NCBI GenBank assembly: GCA_023420115.1 | Contig: JAEZWR010000002.1 | Span: forward strand, 62,001-126,000 | Length of the DNA stretch: 64,000 nucleotides | Direction: 5' to 3' | Source: Bacillota bacterium | Lineage (GTDB): Bacteria > Bacillota > Clostridia > Saccharofermentanales > Fastidiosipilaceae | In this document: positions 34,342-43,229 of the stretch, in pieces | How positions within the stretch are numbered: the stretch's first letter is position 1 | Layout: every line of letters starts with the position of its first letter | Position numbers and translations under genes: made by a program | The notes under the pieces: model-generated | What the model saw: only the letters and a program-made list of their open reading frames with translations | Database searches by the model: none | Told to the model about the DNA's origin: nothing

Positions 34342-35529
34342 ATGATTAAGTCACTAACAATATTGGGCTCCACTGGGTCTATTGGACTTCAGGCAATAGA
34401 TGTATGTCGTTTCCATAATATAGAGATTGTCGCACTCAGTGCATATAAAAATATCGATATCATCAAAGAACAAATAGTGGAGTTTGGTGTTAAATTAGTA
34501 GCTATTATTGATGAAAAAGCTGCTGCCACGCTTCGTGATTTTATCGAGGTTAAAGGGCTTGAATGTAGGGTATTTTCTGGGGAAAGGGCAATCAAGGAAT
34601 TACTTCAAATTGATGGAGCAGAAATGGTCTTGAATGCTATTTCTGGAATGGCAGGACTTTTGCCTAGCTTCTGGGCAATTAATTCATTTAGAGATATTGC
34701 ACTTGCCAACAAAGAAACATTGGTGGGAGCTGGTGCTCAGATAATTGACTTAGCCAAAAAGAATAATGTAAAAATATATCCTGTCGATTCCGAACATTCT
34801 GCTATATTTCAATGTATGAGATCATTTCGAGATAAAAGTGTAAAGAAATTATTTATTACTTGTTCTGGTGGTCCATTTAGAACTTGGGAGAAAGATGATA
34901 TTAAAGTAGCAAAAGCTTCGCAGGCTCTGAAGCATCCCACTTGGGATATGGGAAAAAAGATTACGATAGATTCAGCGACACTTATGAATAAAGGTCTTGA
35001 ACTGATTGAGGCATGCCATTTATTTGGAGTTGCGATGACTGATATTGATGTCGTTATACATCCAGAATCTATTGTGCATTCTGCTGTTTTATATACTGAC
35101 GGTTCATGTATTGCCCAACTTGGCTTTGCTGATATGAGAATTCCTATTCAGTACGCTCTGGGAAGGAGCGAAAGAAACAATTGTCCGACTGAACCATTTT
35201 CTTTTTTTGATGAAAGAGCTAGATCTCTGAATTTTGCTGAAGTTGATGCTGATAAGTTTCCGATGCTTAATCTAGCTAAGGAGGCATATGAGAGTAGCGT
35301 ATATGCAGCTCTAATCCTTAATGCTGCAAATGAGGTTGCCGTGGAGGCCTATTTGGCTGATGAGATATCTTTTTACCAGATTTTTGAACTTTGCAAAGCT
35401 ACTCTGGATGAGTATGAATCGGAAGCTTTGGACTCTTACATTGACGCTGAAGAAATAATGATTCTTGAGCAAAAATATCGAAGCTATGCGTATAAGTTAA
35501 AAATTAAATTGACTAAGGAGAATGTCTGA
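34342..35529 (+). CDS. dxr: 1-deoxy-D-xylulose 5-phosphate reductoisomerase
   Basis: Dxr catalyses the second step of the MEP isoprenoid pathway using NADPH. The 395-residue protein has ILGSTGSIGLQAIDV for nucleotide binding, ANKETLVGAG, PVDSEHSAIFQ with metal ligands, TWDMGKKITIDSATLMNKGLE, and HPESIVHSAV. AAGAGGT precedes the ATG. It sits between cdsA and rseP, and ispG of the same pathway lies just downstream. Confidence 0.97.
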   Translation: MIKSLTILGSTGSIGLQAIDVCRFHNIEIVALSAYKNIDIIKEQIVEFGVKLVAIIDEKAAATLRDFIEVKGLECRVFSGERAIKELLQIDGAEMVLNAISGMAGLLPSFWAINSFRDIALANKETLVGAGAQIIDLAKKNNVKIYPVDSEHSAIFQCMRSFRDKSVKKLFITCSGGPFRTWEKDDIKVAKASQALKHPTWDMGKKITIDSATLMNKGLELIEACHLFGVAMTDIDVVIHPESIVHSAVLYTDGSCIAQLGFADMRIPIQYALGRSERNNCPTEPFSFFDERARSLNFAEVDADKFPMLNLAKEAYESSVYAALILNAANEVAVEAYLADEISFYQIFELCKATLDEYESEALDSYIDAEEIMILEQKYRSYAYKLKIKLTKENV

Positions 35530-35696
35530 GAAGCTAAATATTATAGTGTTGATTTTAATCACCAATATTTATAGATAATCTTGAATGATCAGACTGTTTT
35601 TTGACAATTAGCTTAATTTATAAAATTTCTGCAAAAACTCTGTCTTTAAATACTTTTGAATTATAATTATACAGATTAAATTATATAGGAGATTGT

Positions 35697-37013
35697 ATGT
35701 CCGCAATATTAGGTATAGTAATTGGGCTTCTGTCTTTGGGACTGATGATGCTTCTACATGAGCTCGGTCATTTCTTAGTAGGATTGAAGCTAGGATTTAA
35801 AATAATTGAATTTTCAATATTTATGGGACCTCGCCTATTGAGCAAAGAAATAAATGGTATTAGATACAGCCTTAAACTTCTTCCCATAGGTGCTAGTGTT
35901 CAATTTGCTGGAGAATATCCAGAGTCTGACGAAGAGTTACAAGAGTCAAGTGATTCAGAGGGACATTTTTATTTTATGCCAATTTGGAAGAGAGCATTGG
36001 TTCTCTTTGCCGGCCCCTTTACCAATATAGTTTCTGCTTTTTTAGCATTAATTATTTATTTTAATATCGTTGGAGTAAATACTAGTAAATTAGTTGCCGT
36101 GCAAGAAAATAGTTTGCTTCACGAAGCCGGAGTCAGCCAAGGTGACCTGATAAAAACTATCGATGGAAGAAAAATTAGAAATGAACTAGATCTTCTTTCT
36201 CTTGAACTTCTATCAGCTGGTAAGAAAGATTTTACTGTTGAATTTATTAATTCTTCTGGAGAAGATAAACAAGTTACAATTGATAGAACTGGATATGATA
36301 GATATAGTCTAGGTGTGGTGATAGATTCCCAAACTGAACAAGGTCAAGTTTTAGTTAAAAGTTTGGCAGAAAATAGTGTAGAGGGAATTGAAGCTGGAGA
36401 CATTATCAAGAAAATTAATTCACAGCCTGCTGATGCTAAGACTATCGCTGACATATTAGGTGCAAGTAAAGGTAAGGAAGTTGAACTGGAATTAGAACGC
36501 AATGGCAAATCTTTATCTCTCAAAGTTAGTCCAATCGTTAGTTCTAATGTGACTCGTCCGGTAGGTGCTGAGTTCGAACGTATTAAAAGTCCTATCCAGA
36601 CTATTAAATATTCATTTGATTATTCAGTTTCTATTGTAAGAAGCACATTCGAAATTCTAGGTAGAGTTATTACTGGAGGAGTCAAACCATCTCAGGCCTT
36701 GTCTGGACCAGTGGGTATAGTTGATATGTATTCTGGCTTGGTAGCAGCACCTAGTATTGACTGGGAACTTAAGTTTCTACAACTTTTATATTTGTTTGCT
36801 TTGATTTCTATGAGTCTCGGTATAATGAATTTGTTACCTATTCCACCACTTGATGGTTCGCATCTTTTCTTCTTGATTATCGAGAAAATAAGAGGTAAGA
36901 AATTGTCTGTGAAGGCAATGGGAATAATAAGTATGATTGGCATATCTCTAATTTTACTATTAGCATTTGCCTCATTAGGATTTGATGTACTTAGAATAGT
37001 TAAAAGGGGCTAA
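35697..37013 (+). CDS. rseP: Site-2 intramembrane metalloprotease RseP (RasP)
   Basis: This membrane zinc protease cleaves anti-sigma factors and leftover signal peptides inside the membrane. The 438-residue protein has HELGH in the first helix (about 22-26) and MNLLPIPPLDGSH in the third, together forming the zinc site. Between them lie two PDZ-like domains (about 125-205 and 210-285); Bacillus RasP has one, so this resembles the two-PDZ layout of Escherichia coli. AGGAGATT precedes the ATG. A terminator follows. Confidence 0.94.
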   Translation: MSAILGIVIGLLSLGLMMLLHELGHFLVGLKLGFKIIEFSIFMGPRLLSKEINGIRYSLKLLPIGASVQFAGEYPESDEELQESSDSEGHFYFMPIWKRALVLFAGPFTNIVSAFLALIIYFNIVGVNTSKLVAVQENSLLHEAGVSQGDLIKTIDGRKIRNELDLLSLELLSAGKKDFTVEFINSSGEDKQVTIDRTGYDRYSLGVVIDSQTEQGQVLVKSLAENSVEGIEAGDIIKKINSQPADAKTIADILGASKGKEVELELERNGKSLSLKVSPIVSSNVTRPVGAEFERIKSPIQTIKYSFDYSVSIVRSTFEILGRVITGGVKPSQALSGPVGIVDMYSGLVAAPSIDWELKFLQLLYLFALISMSLGIMNLLPIPPLDGSHLFFLIIEKIRGKKLSVKAMGIISMIGISLILLLAFASLGFDVLRIVKRG

Positions 37014-37065
37014 TAAATTAGTCTTTTAAATTTGAATTTTTATTTGAAATATATTGCTTGTATAG

Positions 37066-37095
37066 CAAGGGAGAAGATTTTTCTCCCTTGTTTTT
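37066..37095 (+). terminator. Rho-independent terminator of rseP
   Basis: CAAGGGAGAA pairs perfectly with TTCTCCCTTG across GATTT, followed by five T residues, about 50 bases after the rseP stop. Confidence 0.93.
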
Positions 37096-37306
37096 AATTT
37101 TTTTCTATTTTAAGATGAGACCATAGAAAATGTAAGTGGATTAAAATTTTTATTTAATCAATAGCATCTAATACAGAATATTATTTAACTCCGATTTAAA
37201 ATAAGCACACAAGTATTTGCTCGTGTGTCAGGTCGCAAATATATATTGGTGTGAAAGTTAGATCGTACTAAATATTTACAATAATTAATTTTTGAAAGTA
37301 TGTATT

Positions 37307-38410
37307 ATGGATAGAAATTTTGAATTTAAACAGGAATTGCCTGTGGTAAATAGACGCAAAACTCGAAAGGTAGTTTTGCCTAAGCCATATAATCTTAGCT
37401 TCGGTAGTGGGTCGGCGATTGTTATACAGTCAATGAATAATGCAGATACAAATGATATCGGTGCAAGCTTAGAACAAATTCAAAGATTAAAAGAAGCTGG
37501 TTGTGATCTTACGCGAGTTGCTATCAAGGACAAAGAGGCAGCACGAAGTCTTAAATATTTGCTAAAAAAAAGTCCTTTGCCAATTGTTGCAGATATACAT
37601 TTTGATGCAAGACTAGCCTTGGAGGCCCTTGAGGTAGGTTGCCCTAAAATCAGAATTAATCCTGGGAATATTAGGCTAGATAGATTAAAAGAAATAGCTA
37701 ATCTTGCCAAGAGCAATGGGTCTGTCATTAGAGTTGGAGTAAATTCTGGCTCGATTAGACCCTCTTTGAAGAGAGAATATGGTGCTTTTTCTTCAACTGC
37801 ACTTGCCCTGTCTGCACTCGAAGCAAGTCAAATGTTAGAGAGTGTCGGTTTTGAAGACATAGTTTTATCGATGAAGTCATCAGATCCATTAGTCACTATT
37901 CGAGCCTACCGTTACGTCGCCGAAAGGACAGATTACCCTTTGCATTTAGGTGTTACGGAAGCTGGTACTTTAAGTGAAGGAGTAATACGTTCAGCTATTG
38001 GAATAGGAACCTTGTTGGCAGATGGTATTGGTGACACAATAAGAGTTTCATTAACTGCGGATCCGGTAGAAGAGATTAGAGCTGCCAAGTCCATTCTCAA
38101 GAGTCTACATTTAATAGATGGAGCTGAATTGATATCTTGTCCAACCTGTGGACGAACGGAAGTTAATTTGGAGAAACTCGCACTTAGAGTTGAGAAGAGG
38201 TTAGAAAATATTAATAGACCTTTGCGTATTGCAGTAATGGGTTGTAGAGTTAATGGCCCTGGAGAAGCGCAGGATTGTGATTTTGGAATTGCTGGAGGCA
38301 AGGATGAATATATACTTTTTGCCAAAGGAAAGGTTATAGGGAAAGTAAGTGAGGAGCTTGCGGAGGATAGACTTATGGATCTCATAAATGAATATCTTCA
38401 TGAACAATGA
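37307..38410 (+). CDS. ispG: 4-hydroxy-3-methylbut-2-enyl diphosphate synthase (flavodoxin type)
   Basis: IspG converts the cyclic diphosphate of the MEP pathway to HMBPP with a 4Fe-4S cluster. I take the ATG at 37307 (367 residues); an in-frame TTG at 37292 is the alternative, and only a weak GAAAG supports the chosen start. The TIM barrel (QSMNNADTNDIGASLEQI, PIVADIHFD, IRINPGN, GVNSGS) is followed by cluster ligands CPTCGRT and GCRVNGPGEA. It is separated from rseP by a terminator, so it has its own promoter, not identified here. Confidence 0.96.
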   Translation: MDRNFEFKQELPVVNRRKTRKVVLPKPYNLSFGSGSAIVIQSMNNADTNDIGASLEQIQRLKEAGCDLTRVAIKDKEAARSLKYLLKKSPLPIVADIHFDARLALEALEVGCPKIRINPGNIRLDRLKEIANLAKSNGSVIRVGVNSGSIRPSLKREYGAFSSTALALSALEASQMLESVGFEDIVLSMKSSDPLVTIRAYRYVAERTDYPLHLGVTEAGTLSEGVIRSAIGIGTLLADGIGDTIRVSLTADPVEEIRAAKSILKSLHLIDGAELISCPTCGRTEVNLEKLALRVEKRLENINRPLRIAVMGCRVNGPGEAQDCDFGIAGGKDEYILFAKGKVIGKVSEELAEDRLMDLINEYLHEQ

Positions 38411-38449
38411 TGGTGAGCTTATAAGTGTTTGAGTGGTACATTTAATTAT

Positions 38450-38469
38450 AGTTGAGCCTCTGCTCAATT
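38450..38469 (+). other. Small hairpin between ispG and polC
   Basis: TTGAGC pairs with GCTCAA around CTCT (38452-38467), followed by only three T residues. It lies about 30 bases before the polC start and is too weak to call a terminator. Confidence 0.35.
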
Positions 38470-38496
38470 TAATTGATAGTGTCTGGAGCTAGTTTA

Positions 38497-41400
38497 GTGA
38501 ATAATCATGAGAATAAGAAGTTAAAGAATTTTTTGCATGCGCTTGCAGGTATTTTGCATACCGAAACTATTGAGAGGTCCTTGTCACCTGCTTTGAGAAA
38601 TAGATTAAATAATCTGAGTGCGTATGTCAGTGATTTTGAACTTATAAATGAGGGCATGCGATATAAGTTTATCGTTCACTTATATTGTGAGGAGCCAGTA
38701 GATGGAACTATCCTTCTAGCGAGCAAGGCTATTTTTGAGCAACTCGATTTTGTGAAAAAGATGGAATTCAAGCTTTCATTTCCTAGTGAATGTTTAATAA
38801 ATAAGAACTTACAAGCTACACATCTTATGACACTATTTGAATGGGTGCGTTTTGAGGCTAGAAGAGTAGGTTTAGCTTCTATATCTATGGCTTTGGAAAA
38901 TTGCGTATGTACGGTTGCTGATGATAGACTTATCTTAAACTGCAATAAGTCTGACTACCGTTTGCTTACAGATGATTTAATGAACAAATTCATAGACTTT
39001 GTTAAATCTTTGACTTCTTTTGATTGCGATATCTCACTTAAGGTTAATTCAAATAGTGAAAATGAAAGTGAGTCTAACGATATTTGGGATGCTGCTATCT
39101 TTAGACGCGTTGAGGCACTAAGGGAAGAAGCTAGATCGATAGAAGAGCGAAGAAACTTGGATCCGCCATGTGAGCATAATCATGTTTCTAGTTCACCTGA
39201 TTTATCATCAATTAGCATTAGTCAGGATAAGCGAGAGATGATGTATGACTATGGTAGAAATAAATGGATTAAGCAGGGTAGCGAGGGCGTAATTTGGGGA
39301 CGTTATCCAAGGGATGAGAAATTTTATAAGATAGAAGACATAACCATTGAATGTGGTCGTATTGTTATTAGTGGTTATGTACATAAGCTTGAACTTAGGC
39401 CGATAAGAAATGGTAAGAGCATACTTTATAAGTTTGCTATTTTTTCTGATGAAGGTGCAATTAGGGCTTTGGCTTTTGTTGATGCAAATAAGTCTGAGGA
39501 ACTTTTGGACTTTAAAGAGGGTGGATATTACTCTTTTTTTGTAGATCCTAATGTTGATTCATACAGTAATGAGGTTCAGGTAAGAGTTAATGGTATAAGG
39601 AAGATAGATGAACCAGCAAAGAGAAAAGATGAGGCTCTAGAAAAAAGAATAGAGTTACATTGCCATACAAATATGTCAGCACGCGATGCTCTGAGTGATA
39701 TTAATAAGCTTATTGAGCTTGCTGCTAGCTTCGGGCATAAAGCTGTTGCAATAACTGACCACGGTGTTGTACAGGCTTTTCCCCAAGCTAAGCAATGCCA
39801 AAATAAGTTAGCTGCTAAAGGTATAAATATAGATCTCTTGTTTGGTATGGAAGGATATCTAGTTGATGACGGCGTAGCCTGTGTATATGGGCCTGACCTT
39901 AATGAGGATTTTGGCGATGACTTTGTTGAAGTACAAATAGATACTACAGGTGATGATATAAGTAGAGATCAAATTACGAAAATTACGGCTAAAAGGTATA
40001 TTTATAGTTATGAACAAGAGAAATATATCTTTGAAGATTCGTTTGAAGAATTATGTAGACCCTTAAATATGCCAAATAGTGAATTCTATATTGGTAAGTC
40101 ATATGAGTCACATGAGCTTGAAATGGCAAGGGATGTACATAGTGTGATTTTAGACTTTGCAGAATATCTTTCTAACTCAAGTATTCTTGCGCTGGATGCA
40201 CTTAAAGTTTTGGCTTTTTTACGTTATGAGGGTATGAGAGTCAAAGAAAAGTATGATGTAAGACAAAAATTTAATCCGGTGCTTATCGATTTAGCTGAAC
40301 TTTGGGCATATTACAAAGAACGTACAGAGCGTCTCCAAGATATAGCTTCTGGACTTAGCACAGAGGGGAAATTTATTTTTGAAGAAAAAGATATTCCAGA
40401 CCTTCTAACGAGTAGAATTGATTATGCACACAGCCGTGCTTTTGTTCACGACGATAATGATAAATATGCCTATAATGAGATTGATAAGTTCTTGGACGAG
40501 AGTAGGGCTTTGCTTGGCTTGTCTGATGATGAACTTGGACCTTCTGATATATTTATCAGTATATTAGATGTGCTAAATACAAGATCTGGCGCGATCTTAA
40601 ATAAATTATGTGGAAAGTTGGATATGGGCGGAATTAAGTCTAGAAGTAATAAGGCTAGACATATTATTTTTCTCGCTAAGGATAGCTTAGGTTTATATAA
40701 TCTTTATCGCTTGGTGTCGGAGTCTAATATTCACTTTTTTCAATTTAGGCCAAAGTGTCCTCGCTCTCTTTTGAAATATTTTAGAGCAGGTATTACTGTG
40801 GGGGCTGCCTGCGAGGCTGGTGAAATATTCAAAAAAATTCTTGAACATTATCAGAATTGTGCTTGTGATTATGCTAGAGCTAGGAAGGAACTAGAAAATT
40901 CTGTCCTTTATAAGCTTGCTGATTTTTATGATTATTTAGAAATACAGCCACTTGGTAATAATGCCTTTTTACTGCGTAAAGAAGGTAATGGTATAAATGA
41001 ATATAAACAACTTGAAGAACTTAATTTATTAATTGTTGACTTAGCTAAACTCAAGAATATGCCTTTTGTTGCTACTTGTGATAGTCATTTCCTTGAAAAA
41101 GAGGACGGGAAATTCCGTTCGGTTATACTAGATTATAATGGGATGAACGATGTAGATGAACCTACCCCACTTTATTTTAGAACAACTGAAGAAATGTTCG
41201 ATGAGTTCAAATATCTTTCTGACGAAGATAGGTACTTGGCTATTATTAAATATCCACATATGATTGCTGCTGAAATTGATGGACAAATGGAACCATTTCC
41301 ATCTGGAAGTTATCCACCAGAAATAAAGTCAGCACCAGATGATGTGAGAAAGATGGTGTATGACGAGGCCGAAAGGTTATACGCATATAAGGGTGTACTA

Positions 41401-43221
41401 CCTGAAATTGTACAGTCTAGAGTGGAGAGAGAACTAAAGGCAATTATTGATAATGGTTTTAGTATTATGTATTACATTGCTCATCATCTTGTAAAAAAAT
41501 CAAATGATGATGGTTATCTTGTAGGTTCAAGAGGTAGTGTCGGTTCAAGCTTAGTAGCAACATTATGTAAGATAACTGAGGTTAATCCGCTTCCACCTCA
41601 TTATCGCTGCCCCAATTGTAGATATAGTGAGTTTGATTCTACGGGAGAATATGGCTCAGGCTATGATTTGCCACAAAAGAATTGCCCTCATTGTGGACAC
41701 GATATGTATCGCGATGGACAGGACATACCCTTTGAAACTTTCCTTGGCTTCGATGGTGATAAACAACCTGATATAGATCTCAATTTCAGTGGAGAATATC
41801 AGATGTATGCACATGAATTTATCCGCAAGATGTTCGGAGAAAAATTTACATTCAGGGCGGGGACAGTAACTGCTTTTCAGGAGAAGAATTGTCTCACTAT
41901 GGCTAGAAAATATGCTGAAAAAAGAGGACAAACTGTTAATTCTTGCGAGCTTGAACGTATAGCAGATCGTTTAACAGGAGTAAAGTCTACAACAGGTCAG
42001 CATCCAGGGGGTATAGTCGTTATACCAAAAGAGAGAGATATTTACGATTTTACGCCAATACAGTACCCGGCAGATAAGGCTGATTCTAATTTTTGCACGA
42101 CCCATTACGACTTTAATTCACTACATGATACGATACTGAAATTAGATGTACTTGGTCACGATGATCCGACAATGTTAAGAGTTTTGGCAGATCTTACGGG
42201 TAAGAATATTTTAGATATACCAGTTCCAGATGAAGATGTTATGAAATTATTCACAGGAACAGAAGTTATCTCTATTGAGAATGGAACAGGGCCAGCAGAG
42301 ATTGGTTCTCTTGGTCTGCCTGAAATGGGAACTTTCATGGCTCGTGGCATGATTCAAGATATTAAGCCTAAAAGATTTTATGATTTAGTTCAGCTTCTTG
42401 GTTTGTCTCATGGTACAGATGTATGGAAAGGAAATGCACAAGATTTAATCTTAGATGGAACTTGTACCATAAATGATGTTATAGGTTGCCGTGACTCTAT
42501 AATGACTACACTTATTTATTGGGGGCTTCCCAAAAAAGATTCTTTTGATATTATGGAAAAAGTCAGAAAAGGCAAAGGCTTGAGTGAATATCATGAGAAC
42601 TTAATGAGAGAAAAAGCAGTCCCTGAGTGGTATATAGATAGCTGTAAAAAGATTAAGTATATGTTTCCAAAGGCCCATGCGGTCGCATATGCTATCTCTG
42701 CTCTGCGTATAGCTTGGTTTAAAGTTCATATTCCTGAGGCCTGGTATTGTGCGTGGTTTTCTATTAGGTCGAAAGTATTCAAAGCACAGAAAATGTGCAG
42801 ACCGATTGATGAAATAAAATCTCTTTTAAGTGATATCAAGACCAATATGCGCAACAATGTATATAAAGAAAGTGAAAAGAAAAATATAGAAAAAGAGTTT
42901 TATTGTCTTGAAATTGTTCTTGAAATGTATCTTCGTAATATTGCTTTTTCTGAAATTGACCTTTATAAGTCAGAGGCAAGCATATTTACATTTGAAGAAC
43001 AAGGTTTAGTAAGACCTAGTTTGGATAGTATTGATGGTGTATCTACTGCCAATGCTGAAAAAATTGTTGCTGCAAGGAAGCAAAGACCATTTATATCAAA
43101 AGAAGATTTACAAAAGAGAGCAGCTCTTCCTAAAGTGGCAATGGAACAACTTGAAATATTGGGCGTTCTTAAAGATCTGCCTGATAGTGATCAAATAGAT
43201 ATTATGTCTCTTCTTGGTTAG
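38497..43221 (+). CDS. polC: DNA polymerase III PolC with degenerate exonuclease domain
   Basis: PolC is the leading replicase of low-GC Gram-positives. I choose GTG 38497, eight bases after GGAG; TTG 38473 is in frame but unsupported. The 1574 residues are longer than the usual 1430-1450. In order: an N-terminal domain, an OB fold (about 285-370), PHP part one with HCH at 388-390, an exonuclease-like domain (about 475-665), the rest of PHP, the zinc finger (CPNC, CPHC) and the polymerase core with PDIDLNFSGEYQ. The exonuclease motif DVETTG reads QIDTTG (Q480), and the ExoII aspartate is V571, so proofreading by this domain looks lost. PHP ligands are kept. PriA follows at once. Confidence 0.97.
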   Translation: MNNHENKKLKNFLHALAGILHTETIERSLSPALRNRLNNLSAYVSDFELINEGMRYKFIVHLYCEEPVDGTILLASKAIFEQLDFVKKMEFKLSFPSECLINKNLQATHLMTLFEWVRFEARRVGLASISMALENCVCTVADDRLILNCNKSDYRLLTDDLMNKFIDFVKSLTSFDCDISLKVNSNSENESESNDIWDAAIFRRVEALREEARSIEERRNLDPPCEHNHVSSSPDLSSISISQDKREMMYDYGRNKWIKQGSEGVIWGRYPRDEKFYKIEDITIECGRIVISGYVHKLELRPIRNGKSILYKFAIFSDEGAIRALAFVDANKSEELLDFKEGGYYSFFVDPNVDSYSNEVQVRVNGIRKIDEPAKRKDEALEKRIELHCHTNMSARDALSDINKLIELAASFGHKAVAITDHGVVQAFPQAKQCQNKLAAKGINIDLLFGMEGYLVDDGVACVYGPDLNEDFGDDFVEVQIDTTGDDISRDQITKITAKRYIYSYEQEKYIFEDSFEELCRPLNMPNSEFYIGKSYESHELEMARDVHSVILDFAEYLSNSSILALDALKVLAFLRYEGMRVKEKYDVRQKFNPVLIDLAELWAYYKERTERLQDIASGLSTEGKFIFEEKDIPDLLTSRIDYAHSRAFVHDDNDKYAYNEIDKFLDESRALLGLSDDELGPSDIFISILDVLNTRSGAILNKLCGKLDMGGIKSRSNKARHIIFLAKDSLGLYNLYRLVSESNIHFFQFRPKCPRSLLKYFRAGITVGAACEAGEIFKKILEHYQNCACDYARARKELENSVLYKLADFYDYLEIQPLGNNAFLLRKEGNGINEYKQLEELNLLIVDLAKLKNMPFVATCDSHFLEKEDGKFRSVILDYNGMNDVDEPTPLYFRTTEEMFDEFKYLSDEDRYLAIIKYPHMIAAEIDGQMEPFPSGSYPPEIKSAPDDVRKMVYDEAERLYAYKGVLPEIVQSRVERELKAIIDNGFSIMYYIAHHLVKKSNDDGYLVGSRGSVGSSLVATLCKITEVNPLPPHYRCPNCRYSEFDSTGEYGSGYDLPQKNCPHCGHDMYRDGQDIPFETFLGFDGDKQPDIDLNFSGEYQMYAHEFIRKMFGEKFTFRAGTVTAFQEKNCLTMARKYAEKRGQTVNSCELERIADRLTGVKSTTGQHPGGIVVIPKERDIYDFTPIQYPADKADSNFCTTHYDFNSLHDTILKLDVLGHDDPTMLRVLADLTGKNILDIPVPDEDVMKLFTGTEVISIENGTGPAEIGSLGLPEMGTFMARGMIQDIKPKRFYDLVQLLGLSHGTDVWKGNAQDLILDGTCTINDVIGCRDSIMTTLIYWGLPKKDSFDIMEKVRKGKGLSEYHENLMREKAVPEWYIDSCKKIKYMFPKAHAVAYAISALRIAWFKVHIPEAWYCAWFSIRSKVFKAQKMCRPIDEIKSLLSDIKTNMRNNVYKESEKKNIEKEFYCLEIVLEMYLRNIAFSEIDLYKSEASIFTFEEQGLVRPSLDSIDGVSTANAEKIVAARKQRPFISKEDLQKRAALPKVAMEQLEILGVLKDLPDSDQIDIMSLLG

Positions 43222-43229
43222 AGGTGAAG

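Noticed and set aside
35601..35624. TTGACA with TATAAA upstream of rseP as a promoter
   Set aside because: Spacing is 12 bases, too short for a vegetative promoter.
37933..38385. 150-residue minus-strand open frame opposite ispG
   Set aside because: Entirely within ispG, which is conserved over that span.
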